Shown here: positions 1-8,096 of the stretch, piece by piece
How positions within the stretch are numbered: position 1 is the stretch's first letter
Layout: each line of letters begins with the position of its first letter
NCBI RefSeq assembly: GCF_019334315.1
Contig: NZ_JAHWGL010000005.1
Location: 1-64,000, forward strand
Source of the DNA: Hymenobacter profundi
Lineage (GTDB): Bacteria > Bacteroidota > Bacteroidia > Cytophagales > Hymenobacteraceae
DNA length: 64,000 nucleotides
Direction of reading: 5' to 3'
The notes under the pieces: model-generated
What the model was told of the DNA's origin: nothing
Database searches by the model: none
Seen by the model: only the letters and a program-made list of their open reading frames with translations
Position numbers and translations under genes: made by a program

Positions 1-53
1 TAGCAACGACTCGTTCTCACGTGATAAGGTCCTTCGCAAGCTCAGGATGACAC
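1..53. repeat. right half of a dispersed palindromic repeat, cut by the window edge
   Basis: The stretch AAGGTCCTTCGCAAGCTCAGG followed by ATGAC matches the right arm of the complete inverted repeat at 49862-49965, and the flanking CAACGACTCGTTCT also resembles that copy. The left arm would lie before base 1. It is a member of the GTCATCCTGAGC family described under the other copies. Confidence 0.7.
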
Positions 54-79
54 ACAGTTTTTAACTCCTAAACTCACCT

Positions 80-547
80 TTATTCTCCATAACCGCCGGG
101 TAGGCCAGGGGCAGGGTTGCCTTGGGCGGCGCTGCCGCTAGGTACACCCATTTTCTCTTCGCGCTTGCGCTGGTAGCGGTCAAACTGGGTAGGCGAGAGC
201 ACCTCCTTCAGCGCGGCCAGGCGCGACTGGCCTACGTCTTCCACCACGCCGGCCATCTTGCGCAGGTCGCGGCGGTACTGGGCGCGGGCGGTTTCCACGG
301 CCCGAATGCTGGTAAGGTTGATTTTCTGTACTTTCTCTACCTGCTGCGGATTCAGGCCCAGACCTTTTTGCATATTGGCGGTGAGGCTAGTGGCGCGCTC
401 CGTGAGCTGGGTTTCGTTAAACAACGGCGTGGCGGTTGAGGCAGCCGACGTGTTGGTTTTGCTGGGCAATGGTTTGGTGTTTTGCGCCAACAGGGTAGCA
501 GGTGCGGCCAGCAAAAAGACCGATAAAAGCAGGGAGGTTGATTTCAT
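80..547 (-). CDS. small exported protein, Spy/CpxP-like by pattern
   Basis: A 155-residue protein starting at the ATG whose complement is at 545-547. A longer reading upstream would put a poor leader before the signal peptide, so the later start is preferred. Residues 1-22 are a classic signal peptide (MKSTSLLLSVFLLAAPATLLA, then Q). The mature part has a helical core with two short motifs, LNPQQ and LSPTQ, about 45 residues apart, followed by charged helix. This spacing recalls the LTxxQ motifs of Spy/CpxP periplasmic chaperones, but the similarity is a pattern only. The C-terminus is Gly/Pro rich. Function is not established. It is probably a single-gene unit, separated from the divergent dehydrogenase by about 200 bases. 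Confidence 0.7.
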   Translation of the reverse strand: MKSTSLLLSVFLLAAPATLLAQNTKPLPSKTNTSAASTATPLFNETQLTERATSLTANMQKGLGLNPQQVEKVQKINLTSIRAVETARAQYRRDLRKMAGVVEDVGQSRLAALKEVLSPTQFDRYQRKREEKMGVPSGSAAQGNPAPGLPGGYGE

Positions 548-743
548 ATCGAATGCAAAACTACGGCAGAAAGCGAAAGGTGGGCTGGGCGTAAGCACGC
601 CGCCTGTGCTACTTCCTCTAAAGATAGTGCCAGACTATCTGGCTTAGCCCAACACACGACCGGTTGTTTTGATGCCCGGCACCGCAGAATCTGTGCGCGC
701 CGGGCGTAACCTTTTGGGCGCACTTTGCATACAGCTTTCTATT

Positions 744-1769
744 ATGAAGCGAGAAACCCGAACGAACTGGCTGACCGCCCTAGGTGCGGGCGCCCTGTTG
801 GCCGCTGCCACGTTGTATACTAACCGCCGGGGCAGCTACGAGCTGCGCAACCGCGTGGTGCTCATCACGGGCGGCTCGCGTGGGCTAGGCCTGCTGCTGG
901 CCCGCCAGGCCGTAGCCGAAGGCGCCAAAGTAGCCATCTGCGCCCGCGACGCCGACGAGTTGGAACGCGCCCAACGTGAGCTGACCGCCGACGGCGGGGA
1001 AGTAATTGCCTTGGTGCGCGACCTCACTGACCCCGTAGCCGTGCGCACGCTCGTCACGGAAGTGCAAGGGCAGCTTGGGCCGATTGATGTGCTGATCAAC
1101 AACGCCGGCATCATCTCCACCGGTCCGCTCGATAACCTGGACGAGCGCGACTTTCAGGACTCGATGAATACGCACTTTTGGGCGCCTTTGCATGCCATGC
1201 AGGCCGTACTACCCGATATGCGCCGCCGGGGCGAAGGCCGCATTGTAAACATTGCTTCCCTGGGTGGCAAAGTAGCCGTGCCACATCTGATACCTTACAG
1301 CGCCAGCAAGTTTGCGTTGGTAGGATTGTCAGAAGGCTTTCGGAGTGAGTTAACTCAGCACGGCATCAAGGTAACCACCGTATGCCCCGGCCTGATGCGG
1401 ACGGGCAGCCCCCGCCACGCTATTGTGAAGGGCCAGCACCGCAAGGAGTACGCCTGGTTTATGATTGCCGACTCGCTACCCGCCATTTCCATGAATGCTG
1501 AAACAGCGGCCCGCCAAATCTGGAACGCCTGCCGCCGCGGCGACGCCGAGCTGATTCTGGGTCTGCCCGCCAAGCTGCTGGCTACCTTCCACGGCCTATT
1601 CCCCGGCCTCGCCGCCGACGTGCTGGGCTGGGTCAACCAAACCCTCCCCGACCCCGCCGGCGACCTAGGCGACGTGCGCCGCCGCGGCAGCGAACTGGAA
1701 TCTGACATCACGCGCTCTTGGATAACTACGCTGACACAAGAAGCGGAGGAGGAAAATAACGAGGTATAG
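744..1769 (+). CDS. SDR family NAD(P)-dependent oxidoreductase
   Basis: A 341-residue short-chain dehydrogenase. Residues 8-25 form an N-terminal hydrophobic segment, suggesting a membrane anchor, followed by the Rossmann nucleotide motif TGGSRGLG (42-49), the structural NNAG motif, a catalytic serine after VNIAS, and YSASK as the Tyr-Lys active pair. The C-terminal 80 residues extend beyond the usual 250-residue SDR core and end in an acidic tail. The ATG at 744 is chosen because the 25 codons upstream do not resemble the family. The substrate cannot be told from sequence. A decayed piece of a related gene end lies at 15024-15073. Confidence 0.88.
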   Translation: MKRETRTNWLTALGAGALLAAATLYTNRRGSYELRNRVVLITGGSRGLGLLLARQAVAEGAKVAICARDADELERAQRELTADGGEVIALVRDLTDPVAVRTLVTEVQGQLGPIDVLINNAGIISTGPLDNLDERDFQDSMNTHFWAPLHAMQAVLPDMRRRGEGRIVNIASLGGKVAVPHLIPYSASKFALVGLSEGFRSELTQHGIKVTTVCPGLMRTGSPRHAIVKGQHRKEYAWFMIADSLPAISMNAETAARQIWNACRRGDAELILGLPAKLLATFHGLFPGLAADVLGWVNQTLPDPAGDLGDVRRRGSELESDITRSWITTLTQEAEEENNEV

Positions 1770-1803
1770 GATATTGTTGCTGATTAGACTGTGTTTTGTG
1801 AAA

Positions 1804-1845
1804 CGAGGCTCCACGTGGTTTTGCATGAATCATGTTGGAGCCTCG
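1804..1845. terminator. perfect 10-bp hairpin after the SDR gene
   Basis: CGAGGCTCCA at 1804-1813 is exactly complementary to TGGAGCCTCG at 1836-1845, 35 bases after the SDR stop. There is no long T run after it, so it may end transcription only weakly. The rest of the 316-base gap (1770-2085) shows no gene and no other clear signal. Confidence 0.45.
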
Positions 1846-2085
1846 CTTCAGCGTTTTGGTACACTGACCTATACAAAGACAAGGGCATTAGACGTATTCT
1901 TCAAGAACAAGTCTATTCTGTATCTGCTTCAAAAAAACAGGCAATAGGCTGTTAAAGAGATGAATAGCGACTGTCGGCAGGCCGCGTTCTGGTGCCTATA
2001 GGTGCTTTGCTGAGTGGCAATATGTCGCGGATGTATTTCCTACTGACATAGGTGAAAAGCGCGGTTGTTTTGTTTCTTTGCCTGT

Positions 2086-4110
2086 ATGGCGCAACGGTAT
2101 CCATTTGGTTTCTGCTGGATCATCCTGTTGCTGCTATACCCAATTGTTGGTTTCAGCCAAACCGTGCCGCTTCCCCCGGTTCCAGACAGTTTGCGTGCCG
2201 TAGTATCGGCCACCAGTCCTCCCGCTGCCGCGGCGTTGCTGCGGGTAGCGCAGGCCTATTTGGCACCGTTCGACTCGGCCGGCGTGGTAGGGTACGCACG
2301 CGCGGCTGAGCGCGCCGCGCGCCGTGCCCGGCAGCCTCATATTGCCGGGCAAGCACTGGACTTGCAGGGCGACTATTACCGCCAGGCTGGCCGGCCTGCG
2401 CTGGCACTGCCGCTGTTGCAACGCGCCGGGCAACAGCTTATTGGTGCCCCGGCCCGGCTGCAGGCCGAGACCCGCTACCACTTGGGCATGGCCCTGGGCG
2501 ACCTGGGCCAACCCGGCCGGGCCCTGGTGCTATACGGCGAAGCTGGCCGCCTGGACCCCACCAACCGCGAGCTGCAGGCACAGCTGCTAAACTCCACGGG
2601 CCTGATTTACGCTCGGCAAAGCCAGCTCGATTCGGCGGCAGCCTGCTTTTTCCGTTCGTTGCGGCGGGCCGAGGGGTTGCCGGCGGGTACTGGTCCTGCG
2701 GCCGCCACACTGGGTAATCTGGGGAGGGTATACCTGCGGCAGGGCCGCTGGCGCGAGTCGGCCCGCTACTTGCGCCGGGGCATGGCCCTGGAAGCGGCTG
2801 ACCTCGACACGATGGGGCTAGCCTCCTCCTGGCAGTTTTTGGGCGAGGCGCTGCTGGGTCAGCCCGATAGTCTAGCGGGAGCGTTGGCCTGCTTCCAGCG
2901 CTCGGAGCGGCTGGCCCGGCGCAGCCACTTAGCCAACTACCTACCCGCTGCCTGGCTACTGCTGGGCAAGGCCTATGAGCAGCGCGGCCAGCTCGACTCG
3001 GCCCAACACTATCTAACGCGAGCCGTAGCGGCCCAGCAGGCCCGTGGGGCGGCGGGGACGCTGGCCCCGGCCCTGATGGCCCTAGCCGAGTTTCGGGGGC
3101 GGCGGGGCCAATGGCAGGCCGCCGAGCAGGCGGTCCGGCGTGCCGAAGTAGCCCCCGGCGCCACCCTACCCCTGCGGGCCCAGGGCTGGGAGGTGCGCCG
3201 CCGCGCTGCCCTGGCCCGCCACGACTACGCGGCCGCCTACGCCGCCCTGGTGCGCCAGCAAGCCGTGCTGGATTCCGTGCGGGCCCGCGACAATCAGCAA
3301 CTCACGGAGCTGATGCGGGCCGCGTACGAAACCGATGAGGCTGAGGCCCAGGTAAGTGCTCTACGCCACGAGGGCGAACTGCTACGCCTGCGCCAGCAGC
3401 GGCTGCTGTTGGTGTTGGTGCTGGGTGCAGTGCTGCTACTGGCAGGCGCGGGGCTGCTGCTGAGTGCCTACCGCCGCCGCCAGCTGCGCCAGGAGCTGGC
3501 CTTGCGCACCCGGCTCTCGGCCGATTTGCATGATGAGGTAGGGGGCTTGCTGACGCAGATTTCAATGCAAACCAACCTACTGGGAGCCGGTCTCTACTCG
3601 CCCGACGAGCAGCAGGTGCAGCTGCAAGAAGTAGCCACGGCTAGCCGCGCTGCCGCCGCCCAACTGCAAGACGTAGTGTGGGGCTACGATGCCCACAACG
3701 ACACGACCAATAGCCTGCTCGACCGCATGCGCGACTACGCCTACGAGCTATTAGGCAGTGGCGAGCGGACCCTGTTCTTCACCGCCGACACGGCCCAGCT
3801 ACCGCCGCAGCTGCCGATGGAAACGCGCCGCGCCCTGTATCTGATTTTCAAAGAAGCCCTGCACAACGTGGCCAAGCACGCCCCGGCAGCCCAGCAAGTA
3901 AGCGTGGCTCTGGCTGCCACGGAAGCTGAGCTGGTGCTAACGGTGGCCGACGATGCCCCCGCCCCGGTTCGGGCGCCGCGGGCCAGCGGCCACGGCCTGC
4001 GCAACATGGCCGCCCGGGCCGAGGCGGTAGGCGGTAGTTGCGTCAGCGGCTACGGCGCCGTGCCGGGCCACCCGGGCTGGGGCGTGCAGGTACAGGTACC
4101 AGTGCACTAA
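2086..4110 (+). CDS. TPR-containing sensor histidine kinase (HisKA_3 / NarL class)
   Basis: About 674 residues. An N-terminal signal or anchor segment (residues 4-24) is followed by a long run of Ala/Arg/Leu-rich tetratricopeptide-like helices (about 30-400), a transmembrane helix (about 441-461), a dimerisation helix with the phospho-acceptor His482 in ADLHDEVGG, and a C-terminal HATPase domain with an N-box (HNVAKHA) and a G-box (GHGLRNM). This architecture belongs to periplasmic-TPR histidine kinases that pair with LuxR-type regulators. The partner is almost surely the regulator at 5527-6162. The ATG at 2086 is used; a TTG seven codons upstream is less likely. Expected membrane location with the TPR domain outside. 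The ligand is unknown. Confidence 0.9.
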   Translation: MAQRYPFGFCWIILLLLYPIVGFSQTVPLPPVPDSLRAVVSATSPPAAAALLRVAQAYLAPFDSAGVVGYARAAERAARRARQPHIAGQALDLQGDYYRQAGRPALALPLLQRAGQQLIGAPARLQAETRYHLGMALGDLGQPGRALVLYGEAGRLDPTNRELQAQLLNSTGLIYARQSQLDSAAACFFRSLRRAEGLPAGTGPAAATLGNLGRVYLRQGRWRESARYLRRGMALEAADLDTMGLASSWQFLGEALLGQPDSLAGALACFQRSERLARRSHLANYLPAAWLLLGKAYEQRGQLDSAQHYLTRAVAAQQARGAAGTLAPALMALAEFRGRRGQWQAAEQAVRRAEVAPGATLPLRAQGWEVRRRAALARHDYAAAYAALVRQQAVLDSVRARDNQQLTELMRAAYETDEAEAQVSALRHEGELLRLRQQRLLLVLVLGAVLLLAGAGLLLSAYRRRQLRQELALRTRLSADLHDEVGGLLTQISMQTNLLGAGLYSPDEQQVQLQEVATASRAAAAQLQDVVWGYDAHNDTTNSLLDRMRDYAYELLGSGERTLFFTADTAQLPPQLPMETRRALYLIFKEALHNVAKHAPAAQQVSVALAATEAELVLTVADDAPAPVRAPRASGHGLRNMAARAEAVGGSCVSGYGAVPGHPGWGVQVQVPVH

Positions 4111-4136
4111 GGACGAGCCTGGCTGAGCGTAACGGA

Positions 4137-4152
4137 GTACATCAAGATGTAC
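4137..4152. promoter_or_regulatory. 16-nt palindromic operator candidate, copy 1
   Basis: GTACATCAAGATGTAC: 7-bp arms GTACATC/GATGTAC around AA. The same 16 bases recur at 6176-6191. In both places exactly 36 bases separate the palindrome from the ATG, and the spacer keeps the blocks CGCC, GTAGGAC and GTGCTTTG. The TTTG of the last block could be the -7 element of a Bacteroidota promoter, which would put the palindrome near -36 to -52, a usual activator position. Inference: binding site for the response regulator encoded between the two copies. Confidence 0.7.
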
Positions 4153-4188
4153 TTACGCCGTATGGGGGTAGGACCGTGCTTTGCAAAC

Positions 4189-5355
4189 ATGAAACATCCC
4201 TACCTGCTCGTCGCGCTGTTGGCCCCGCTGGCTGCTACGGCCCAAACCGGCGGCGTGGGCATCGGCACGAGTGCGCCTGATGTCTCGGCCGTGCTGGAGC
4301 TGTCGGCTGCGAACAAGGGGCTGCTCGTGCCCCGGCTGGATTCGGCCGCACGCGTGGGCATTGCCCATCCGGCCACGGGCCTGCTCGTGTTCCAAACCGC
4401 GCCACGTCTGGGCTTCTATTACTACGGCGGCGCGGCCGGCTGGCTGTTTCTGGCTGATAAGGCCCGCGGCGGCGACAACCTAGGCAGCCACACCGCCACC
4501 CGTAACCTGAACCTAGGCGCCAACCAGCTGGTGGGCAACGGCGGCACAACGGGCCTGACCGTCAGCAGCACCGGCCGCGTGGGCATCGGTACGGGCAGCA
4601 CTGCCCCGCGCGGAACGCTAGACGTGGCCGGCGCGGGCGACACGTATCTGGTAGCGGACCCCAGCAAAGGCAATGGCCAGAGCGTGTACTTGCCCGGCCA
4701 CCTGTATCTGGCTCCGTACAGCAGCGCCGATCCGGTGGCCTATGTGCAGGCCCGCGTGCCTAATCCCATAGCCAGCACCAACCTGGGCCTGACCTTGCGC
4801 ACCACCCATGCCGGCACGCTCACGGATGCCCTGATCCTGAACGCCGATGGCAGCGCCAGAACCGCTGGCCCGCTCAGCACCCAGGGCAGCGTAACGGTAC
4901 CCGCCACTAGTGCCTTCGCCTATGCCGCTCCCAAAGCCTACGTCCTGCACCTGAGCCGGGCCGACTTTACGGCGCAGAGCGGCGGCGGAGCGCGGCAGGA
5001 CGGCGTTCTGCGTACCTTTTCCCTGAGCAGCGGGGAAGGCGTATTCGAGGCCCCGGTGCATCTGCCTCAGGGAGCTACCATTACCAGCTGCGACGTGTTT
5101 TTGCGGGATACTAATGCCAGCAGCTCCCTTACCGTGTCCCTGCAAGCTGCCGACTTCACGGCTAGCACCCAGATTACGCTAGGGGCCTTATCGTCGGTGG
5201 ACAACGCCAACTACCAAACCGTCAACATGCCGACGAGGGGGGTAGTCGACAACACCACGTACAGCTACTTCCTGCTAGTGCGCTTTCCCGCCAACAGCGC
5301 CAACCTAAGCGTGGGCAGCGTACGGATATACTACACCATTACCCAGGCCGAGTAA
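4189..5355 (+). CDS. exported modular surface protein, GIGT-module family
   Basis: 388 residues. Signal peptide 1-19 (MKHPYLLVALLAPLAATAQ) is followed directly by the N-terminal module shared with the genes at 6228 and 8097: VGIGTSAPDVSAVLELS, KGLLVPRLDSAAR and PATGLLVFQT. A second shared module follows (DNLGSHTATRNLNLGANQL, VGIGT and TLDVAG), also present at 10023 and 11795. The C-terminal 180 residues are beta-rich and not shared with the neighbours; they end in a beta-strand-like tail, RIYYTITQAE. The ATG at 4189 is chosen for the signal peptide; an ATG at 4147 falls inside the palindromic operator. Role unknown; the two-component genes flank it on both sides. Confidence 0.8.
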   Translation: MKHPYLLVALLAPLAATAQTGGVGIGTSAPDVSAVLELSAANKGLLVPRLDSAARVGIAHPATGLLVFQTAPRLGFYYYGGAAGWLFLADKARGGDNLGSHTATRNLNLGANQLVGNGGTTGLTVSSTGRVGIGTGSTAPRGTLDVAGAGDTYLVADPSKGNGQSVYLPGHLYLAPYSSADPVAYVQARVPNPIASTNLGLTLRTTHAGTLTDALILNADGSARTAGPLSTQGSVTVPATSAFAYAAPKAYVLHLSRADFTAQSGGGARQDGVLRTFSLSSGEGVFEAPVHLPQGATITSCDVFLRDTNASSSLTVSLQAADFTASTQITLGALSSVDNANYQTVNMPTRGVVDNTTYSYFLLVRFPANSANLSVGSVRIYYTITQAE

Positions 5356-5375
5356 GCCCCGGCTGGGCCGGGTCG

Positions 5376-5507
5376 CTGACGCTTTACAACGGACTGGACT
5401 TCGTTAGCTTCGCGGGCGGTAGCAGCACTGGAAAGCTGCTGATGCGCACCTACAATGCAGGCGGCACGCTCACCGACCGGGACTTCATTTTTTGGTATTT
5501 CAACCCT
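5376..5507 (+). pseudogene. remnant of the C-terminal module of a surface protein
   Basis: Read in the frame beginning CTG at 5376, the DNA encodes a peptide with SLTLYNG, LDFVSFAGG and GGTLTDRDFIFWYFNP. This matches the ends of the proteins at 10023 (PSGTLTDRDFTFSVFLP) and 11795 (PGFATYTA, RGFSFTVYLP). There is no start, no upstream body and no stop at the expected place: the frame runs on after FNP into the next gene region. It is the tail of a lost paralogue left between the 4189 gene and the regulator. Confidence 0.65.
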
Positions 5508-5526
5508 GATATTTCTACCGTTCTTT

Positions 5527-6162
5527 ATGGCTATGTCGTTGACCCTGGCTATCATCGAAGACCTACCCGCCGTGCGCCGGGGGCTGGAAACCTACCTCTG
5601 CGCCCAGCCCGAGTTCAGTTGCACGCTGGTGGTGGGCTCGGTGGAGGAATTCCTGGAAAAAGTCGGGCAGGAGGCTACGCCGCCCCGGCTGGTGCTCTCC
5701 GATATTGGCCTACCCGGCCGCTCGGGCATCGAGGGGGTGGCCCTGATCAAGCAGCGCCTACCCCACACCGAGGTAGTGCTCCTCACGGCGACTATGGGCG
5801 ACCCGGCCCGCGTGTTTCAGGGGCTGTGCGCCGGGGCGGTAGGCTTCTTTCTGAAAACCACCCCGCTGCCCGACCTCAAGGCGGGACTGTTGGCCGTGGC
5901 CGAGGGCGGCAGCAGCATGAGCCCGGCCGTGGCCCGCGAGGTGGTGAAATACTTCCAGCCTGCCCCCGACCCCACGCAGGTGCTCTCAGCCCGCGAGCTG
6001 CAAGTGGTGCGCGCCATCGAGCAGGGCCTGAGCTACAAGCTGATTGCCGACCAGCTCGGCATCAGCCTCAACACCGTGCGCCGCCACATCAAAAGCGTGT
6101 ACGCCAAGCTGCACATCAACAGCAAAGGCGAGCTGCTGGCCCGCAACGTGCGCCGCGGCTGA
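5527..6162 (+). CDS. LuxR/NarL-family response regulator
   Basis: 211 residues. Receiver domain with acidic residues E11-D12 and phospho-acceptor Asp59 in LVLSDIGLPG, a Thr in LLTATMG and a Lys in FFLKTTPLP. C-terminal LuxR-type helix-turn-helix from about 140: LSARELQVVRAIEQGLSYKL, then IADQLGISLNTVRRHI. Two ATGs (5527, 5533) are possible; both give the full receiver. The kinase at 2086 (HisKA_3 type) is the expected partner. The gene lies between two copies of an identical palindrome, each in front of a surface-protein gene, so it is the natural candidate to bind them. Upstream DNA is a gene remnant, so it may be transcribed from the 4189 promoter. Confidence 0.92.
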   Translation: MAMSLTLAIIEDLPAVRRGLETYLCAQPEFSCTLVVGSVEEFLEKVGQEATPPRLVLSDIGLPGRSGIEGVALIKQRLPHTEVVLLTATMGDPARVFQGLCAGAVGFFLKTTPLPDLKAGLLAVAEGGSSMSPAVAREVVKYFQPAPDPTQVLSARELQVVRAIEQGLSYKLIADQLGISLNTVRRHIKSVYAKLHINSKGELLARNVRRG

Positions 6163-6175
6163 ACCCGCCCGGCAG

Positions 6176-6191
6176 GTACATCAAGATGTAC
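6176..6191. promoter_or_regulatory. 16-nt palindromic operator candidate, copy 2
   Basis: GTACATCAAGATGTAC, identical to 4137-4152, 36 bases before the ATG at 6228. The spacer again carries TTTCGCC, GTAGGAC and GTGCTTTG. The five following genes are closely spaced (gaps of 57, 66, 41 and 12 bases), so this site probably controls a five-gene operon up to 14971. Confidence 0.7.
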
Positions 6192-6227
6192 TTTCGCCAT
6201 ATAAAGTAGGACGCGTGCTTTGTAGAC

Positions 6228-8039
6228 ATGAAAGCACATCTCCTCCCTACCCCTTGCCGGCTGCTGTTGCTTGTGCTGCTGAGCGTGCTGGCTGGCCCTA
6301 CCCTAGCGCAAACGGGCGGTAGCGTGGGCATTGGCACTGCCACTCCGGACGCCTCGGCCGTGCTCGACTTGTCGGCCTCGAACAAGGGCCTGCTCATCCC
6401 GCGCCTGGACTCGGCGCAGCGCGTACGCATCGCGGCCCCGGCCACGGGCCTGCTCGTGTTCCAGACCAGCCCGCGGGCGGGATTTTACTACTACGCCGGC
6501 CCGGCCGCGGGCTGGCGCTACCTGCCCGACCAGACACGCAGCAGCAGCGGCGACAACCTGGGCAACGGGGTAGCCACCACCACCGTGAACCTGCAAGGCA
6601 ATGCGCTGGTGGGCAGCGGGGCCGAGCTGCCGGCCGGTGTGCGGGGGGTAGGCGTGCGCGCCGATGGAGGCTTGAATATAGCCCAACACACGCCAGGCGA
6701 CAACCTGTACCTGGGCTACCAGGCCGGGCAAGCCAACACGACCGGTTACTACAACCAGTTTATTGGCTACCAGGCCGGGCAGGCTAACACGACCGGCAAT
6801 TACAATCAGTTTATTGGCTACCAGAGTGGCTACCACAACACGACCGGTAGCTTTAATCAGTTCAGCGGCTATGGTAGCGGCTATAGCAACACGACGGGCG
6901 ACCAAAATCAATTCAGCGGCTACGAGAGCGGTGTTCTTAATACGGAGGGCAGCAATAACATATTTAGTGGCTACCAGAGTGGCTACCACAACACAACGGG
7001 CAGCTATAACCAGTTCAGCGGCTACCTGAGCGGCTACTACAACACGACCGGCAGCTATAATCAGCTCAGCGGCTACCTGAGCAGCTACAGCAACACGACC
7101 GGCAGCTTCAACCAGTTCAGCGGCTATCGGAGCGGCTACTACAACACAACGGGCAGCAATAACTGGGCCTTCGGCTACCTGGCCGGCCCTACCACAGGCA
7201 ACCTGACCAACGCCGGGGCTATCGGCTACCGAGCCCAGGTTAGCCAGAGCAACTCGCTGGTGTTGGGTGGCACGGGCAGCAACGCCGTGCGCGTGGGCAT
7301 CGGTATCACGGCGCCGTATTCGCAGCTCAGTAATACGGCCGATAACGTGGTGGGCAGCAACGGCTTCGGCGTGAGCAGCCCCTCGCTGACGTGGAGTAGC
7401 CCCGAGCAGGGCTACACGGCCGCCTTCTACAACGGCAATACCAGTGGAGCCGGTGGCGGGGCGCTGGCCGTGAAGGTGGCTTCGGCCTCGGCCGGTACCG
7501 CAGTCCTGGACGTGAGTCGGGGAAGCACGCAGAACGCCACCGGTACGACGCTGCTGCTCGTGCGTGCTGATGGCAATGTGGGCATTGGTACGAGCAGCCC
7601 TGGCTACACGCTGGATGTGGCCGGTACCATTCGCGGCAACAACGTGTCGCCTTCTGATGTGCGCTTCAAGCAGCAGGTGCGGCCGCTAACCGGGGCTCTG
7701 GCCGGGGCGCTGGCTTTGCACGGGGTGCGCTACCGCTGGAACGCGCTGGGTGTGGCCCACGGCGGGGTAGCCGGGGCCGAGCAGGTAGGCTTGCTGGCGC
7801 AGGAAGTGGAGCAGGTCTATCCGGAGCTGGTGAGCACAGATGCGCAGGGCTATAAGGCCGTCAACTACGCCCAACTCACGCCCGTGCTGCTGGAGGCAAT
7901 CCGGGAGCTGGCGGTCCAAAACGAGGTGCTACAGGCGCAGCTACGCCTACAACAGCAGCGCGCCGATACCAGCACAACCGCCTTCGAACAGCGCCTGCGG
8001 GCCCTGGAAGCTGCCGCCGACCGCGCCGCCGTCCGCTAG
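6228..8039 (+). CDS. exported fibre-like protein with 17-residue repeats and S74 self-cleaving chaperone
   Basis: 603 residues. Signal peptide 1-28. The N-terminal GIGT module (VGIGTATPDASAVLDLS, KGLLIPRLDSAQR, ATGLLVFQT) is close to that of the 4189 product. Residues 163-315 are nine tandem 17-residue repeats with consensus GYxSGYxNTTGSxNQFS. After a mixed beta region with further VGIG motifs comes an intramolecular chaperone of endosialidase (peptidase S74) domain: SDVRFKQQVRPL, GVRYRWN, VGLLAQEVEQVYPELV, YKAVNYAQLTPVLLEAI, then a coiled-coil tail. In phage tail spikes this domain trimerises and cuts itself off before the Ser of SDxRxK, here Ser476. Inference: a secreted trimeric fibre. First gene of the likely operon. 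Confidence 0.87.
   Translation: MKAHLLPTPCRLLLLVLLSVLAGPTLAQTGGSVGIGTATPDASAVLDLSASNKGLLIPRLDSAQRVRIAAPATGLLVFQTSPRAGFYYYAGPAAGWRYLPDQTRSSSGDNLGNGVATTTVNLQGNALVGSGAELPAGVRGVGVRADGGLNIAQHTPGDNLYLGYQAGQANTTGYYNQFIGYQAGQANTTGNYNQFIGYQSGYHNTTGSFNQFSGYGSGYSNTTGDQNQFSGYESGVLNTEGSNNIFSGYQSGYHNTTGSYNQFSGYLSGYYNTTGSYNQLSGYLSSYSNTTGSFNQFSGYRSGYYNTTGSNNWAFGYLAGPTTGNLTNAGAIGYRAQVSQSNSLVLGGTGSNAVRVGIGITAPYSQLSNTADNVVGSNGFGVSSPSLTWSSPEQGYTAAFYNGNTSGAGGGALAVKVASASAGTAVLDVSRGSTQNATGTTLLLVRADGNVGIGTSSPGYTLDVAGTIRGNNVSPSDVRFKQQVRPLTGALAGALALHGVRYRWNALGVAHGGVAGAEQVGLLAQEVEQVYPELVSTDAQGYKAVNYAQLTPVLLEAIRELAVQNEVLQAQLRLQQQRADTSTTAFEQRLRALEAAADRAAVR
6714..7172 (+). repeat. nine tandem 51-nt repeats inside the fibre gene
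   Basis: Each unit encodes 17 residues beginning GY and containing NTTG, with NQF near the end. Units 1-2 read GYQAGQANTTG, units 3-9 vary in the third to eighth residues; unit 5 is most diverged (NTEGSNNIF). A tenth, degenerate unit GYLAGPTTGNLT follows. Nucleotide identity between units is high, which favours unit gain and loss by slippage or recombination. Confidence 0.9.
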
Positions 8040-8096
8040 CCCGGCAACCGTCGCCGCCATTTCTCTTCCGCACTTCCACACTTCACCTATCACGAT

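Noticed and set aside
5442..6209. 255-codon plus-strand frame overlapping the response regulator
   Set aside because: Only its first 22 codons matter, and they are the surface-protein remnant; the rest is an out-of-frame reading of the regulator gene.
6303..6989. Repetitive minus-strand frame (VATLVA, AAELI repeats) under the fibre repeats
   Set aside because: The periodicity is just the complement of the 51-nt repeats on the coding strand.
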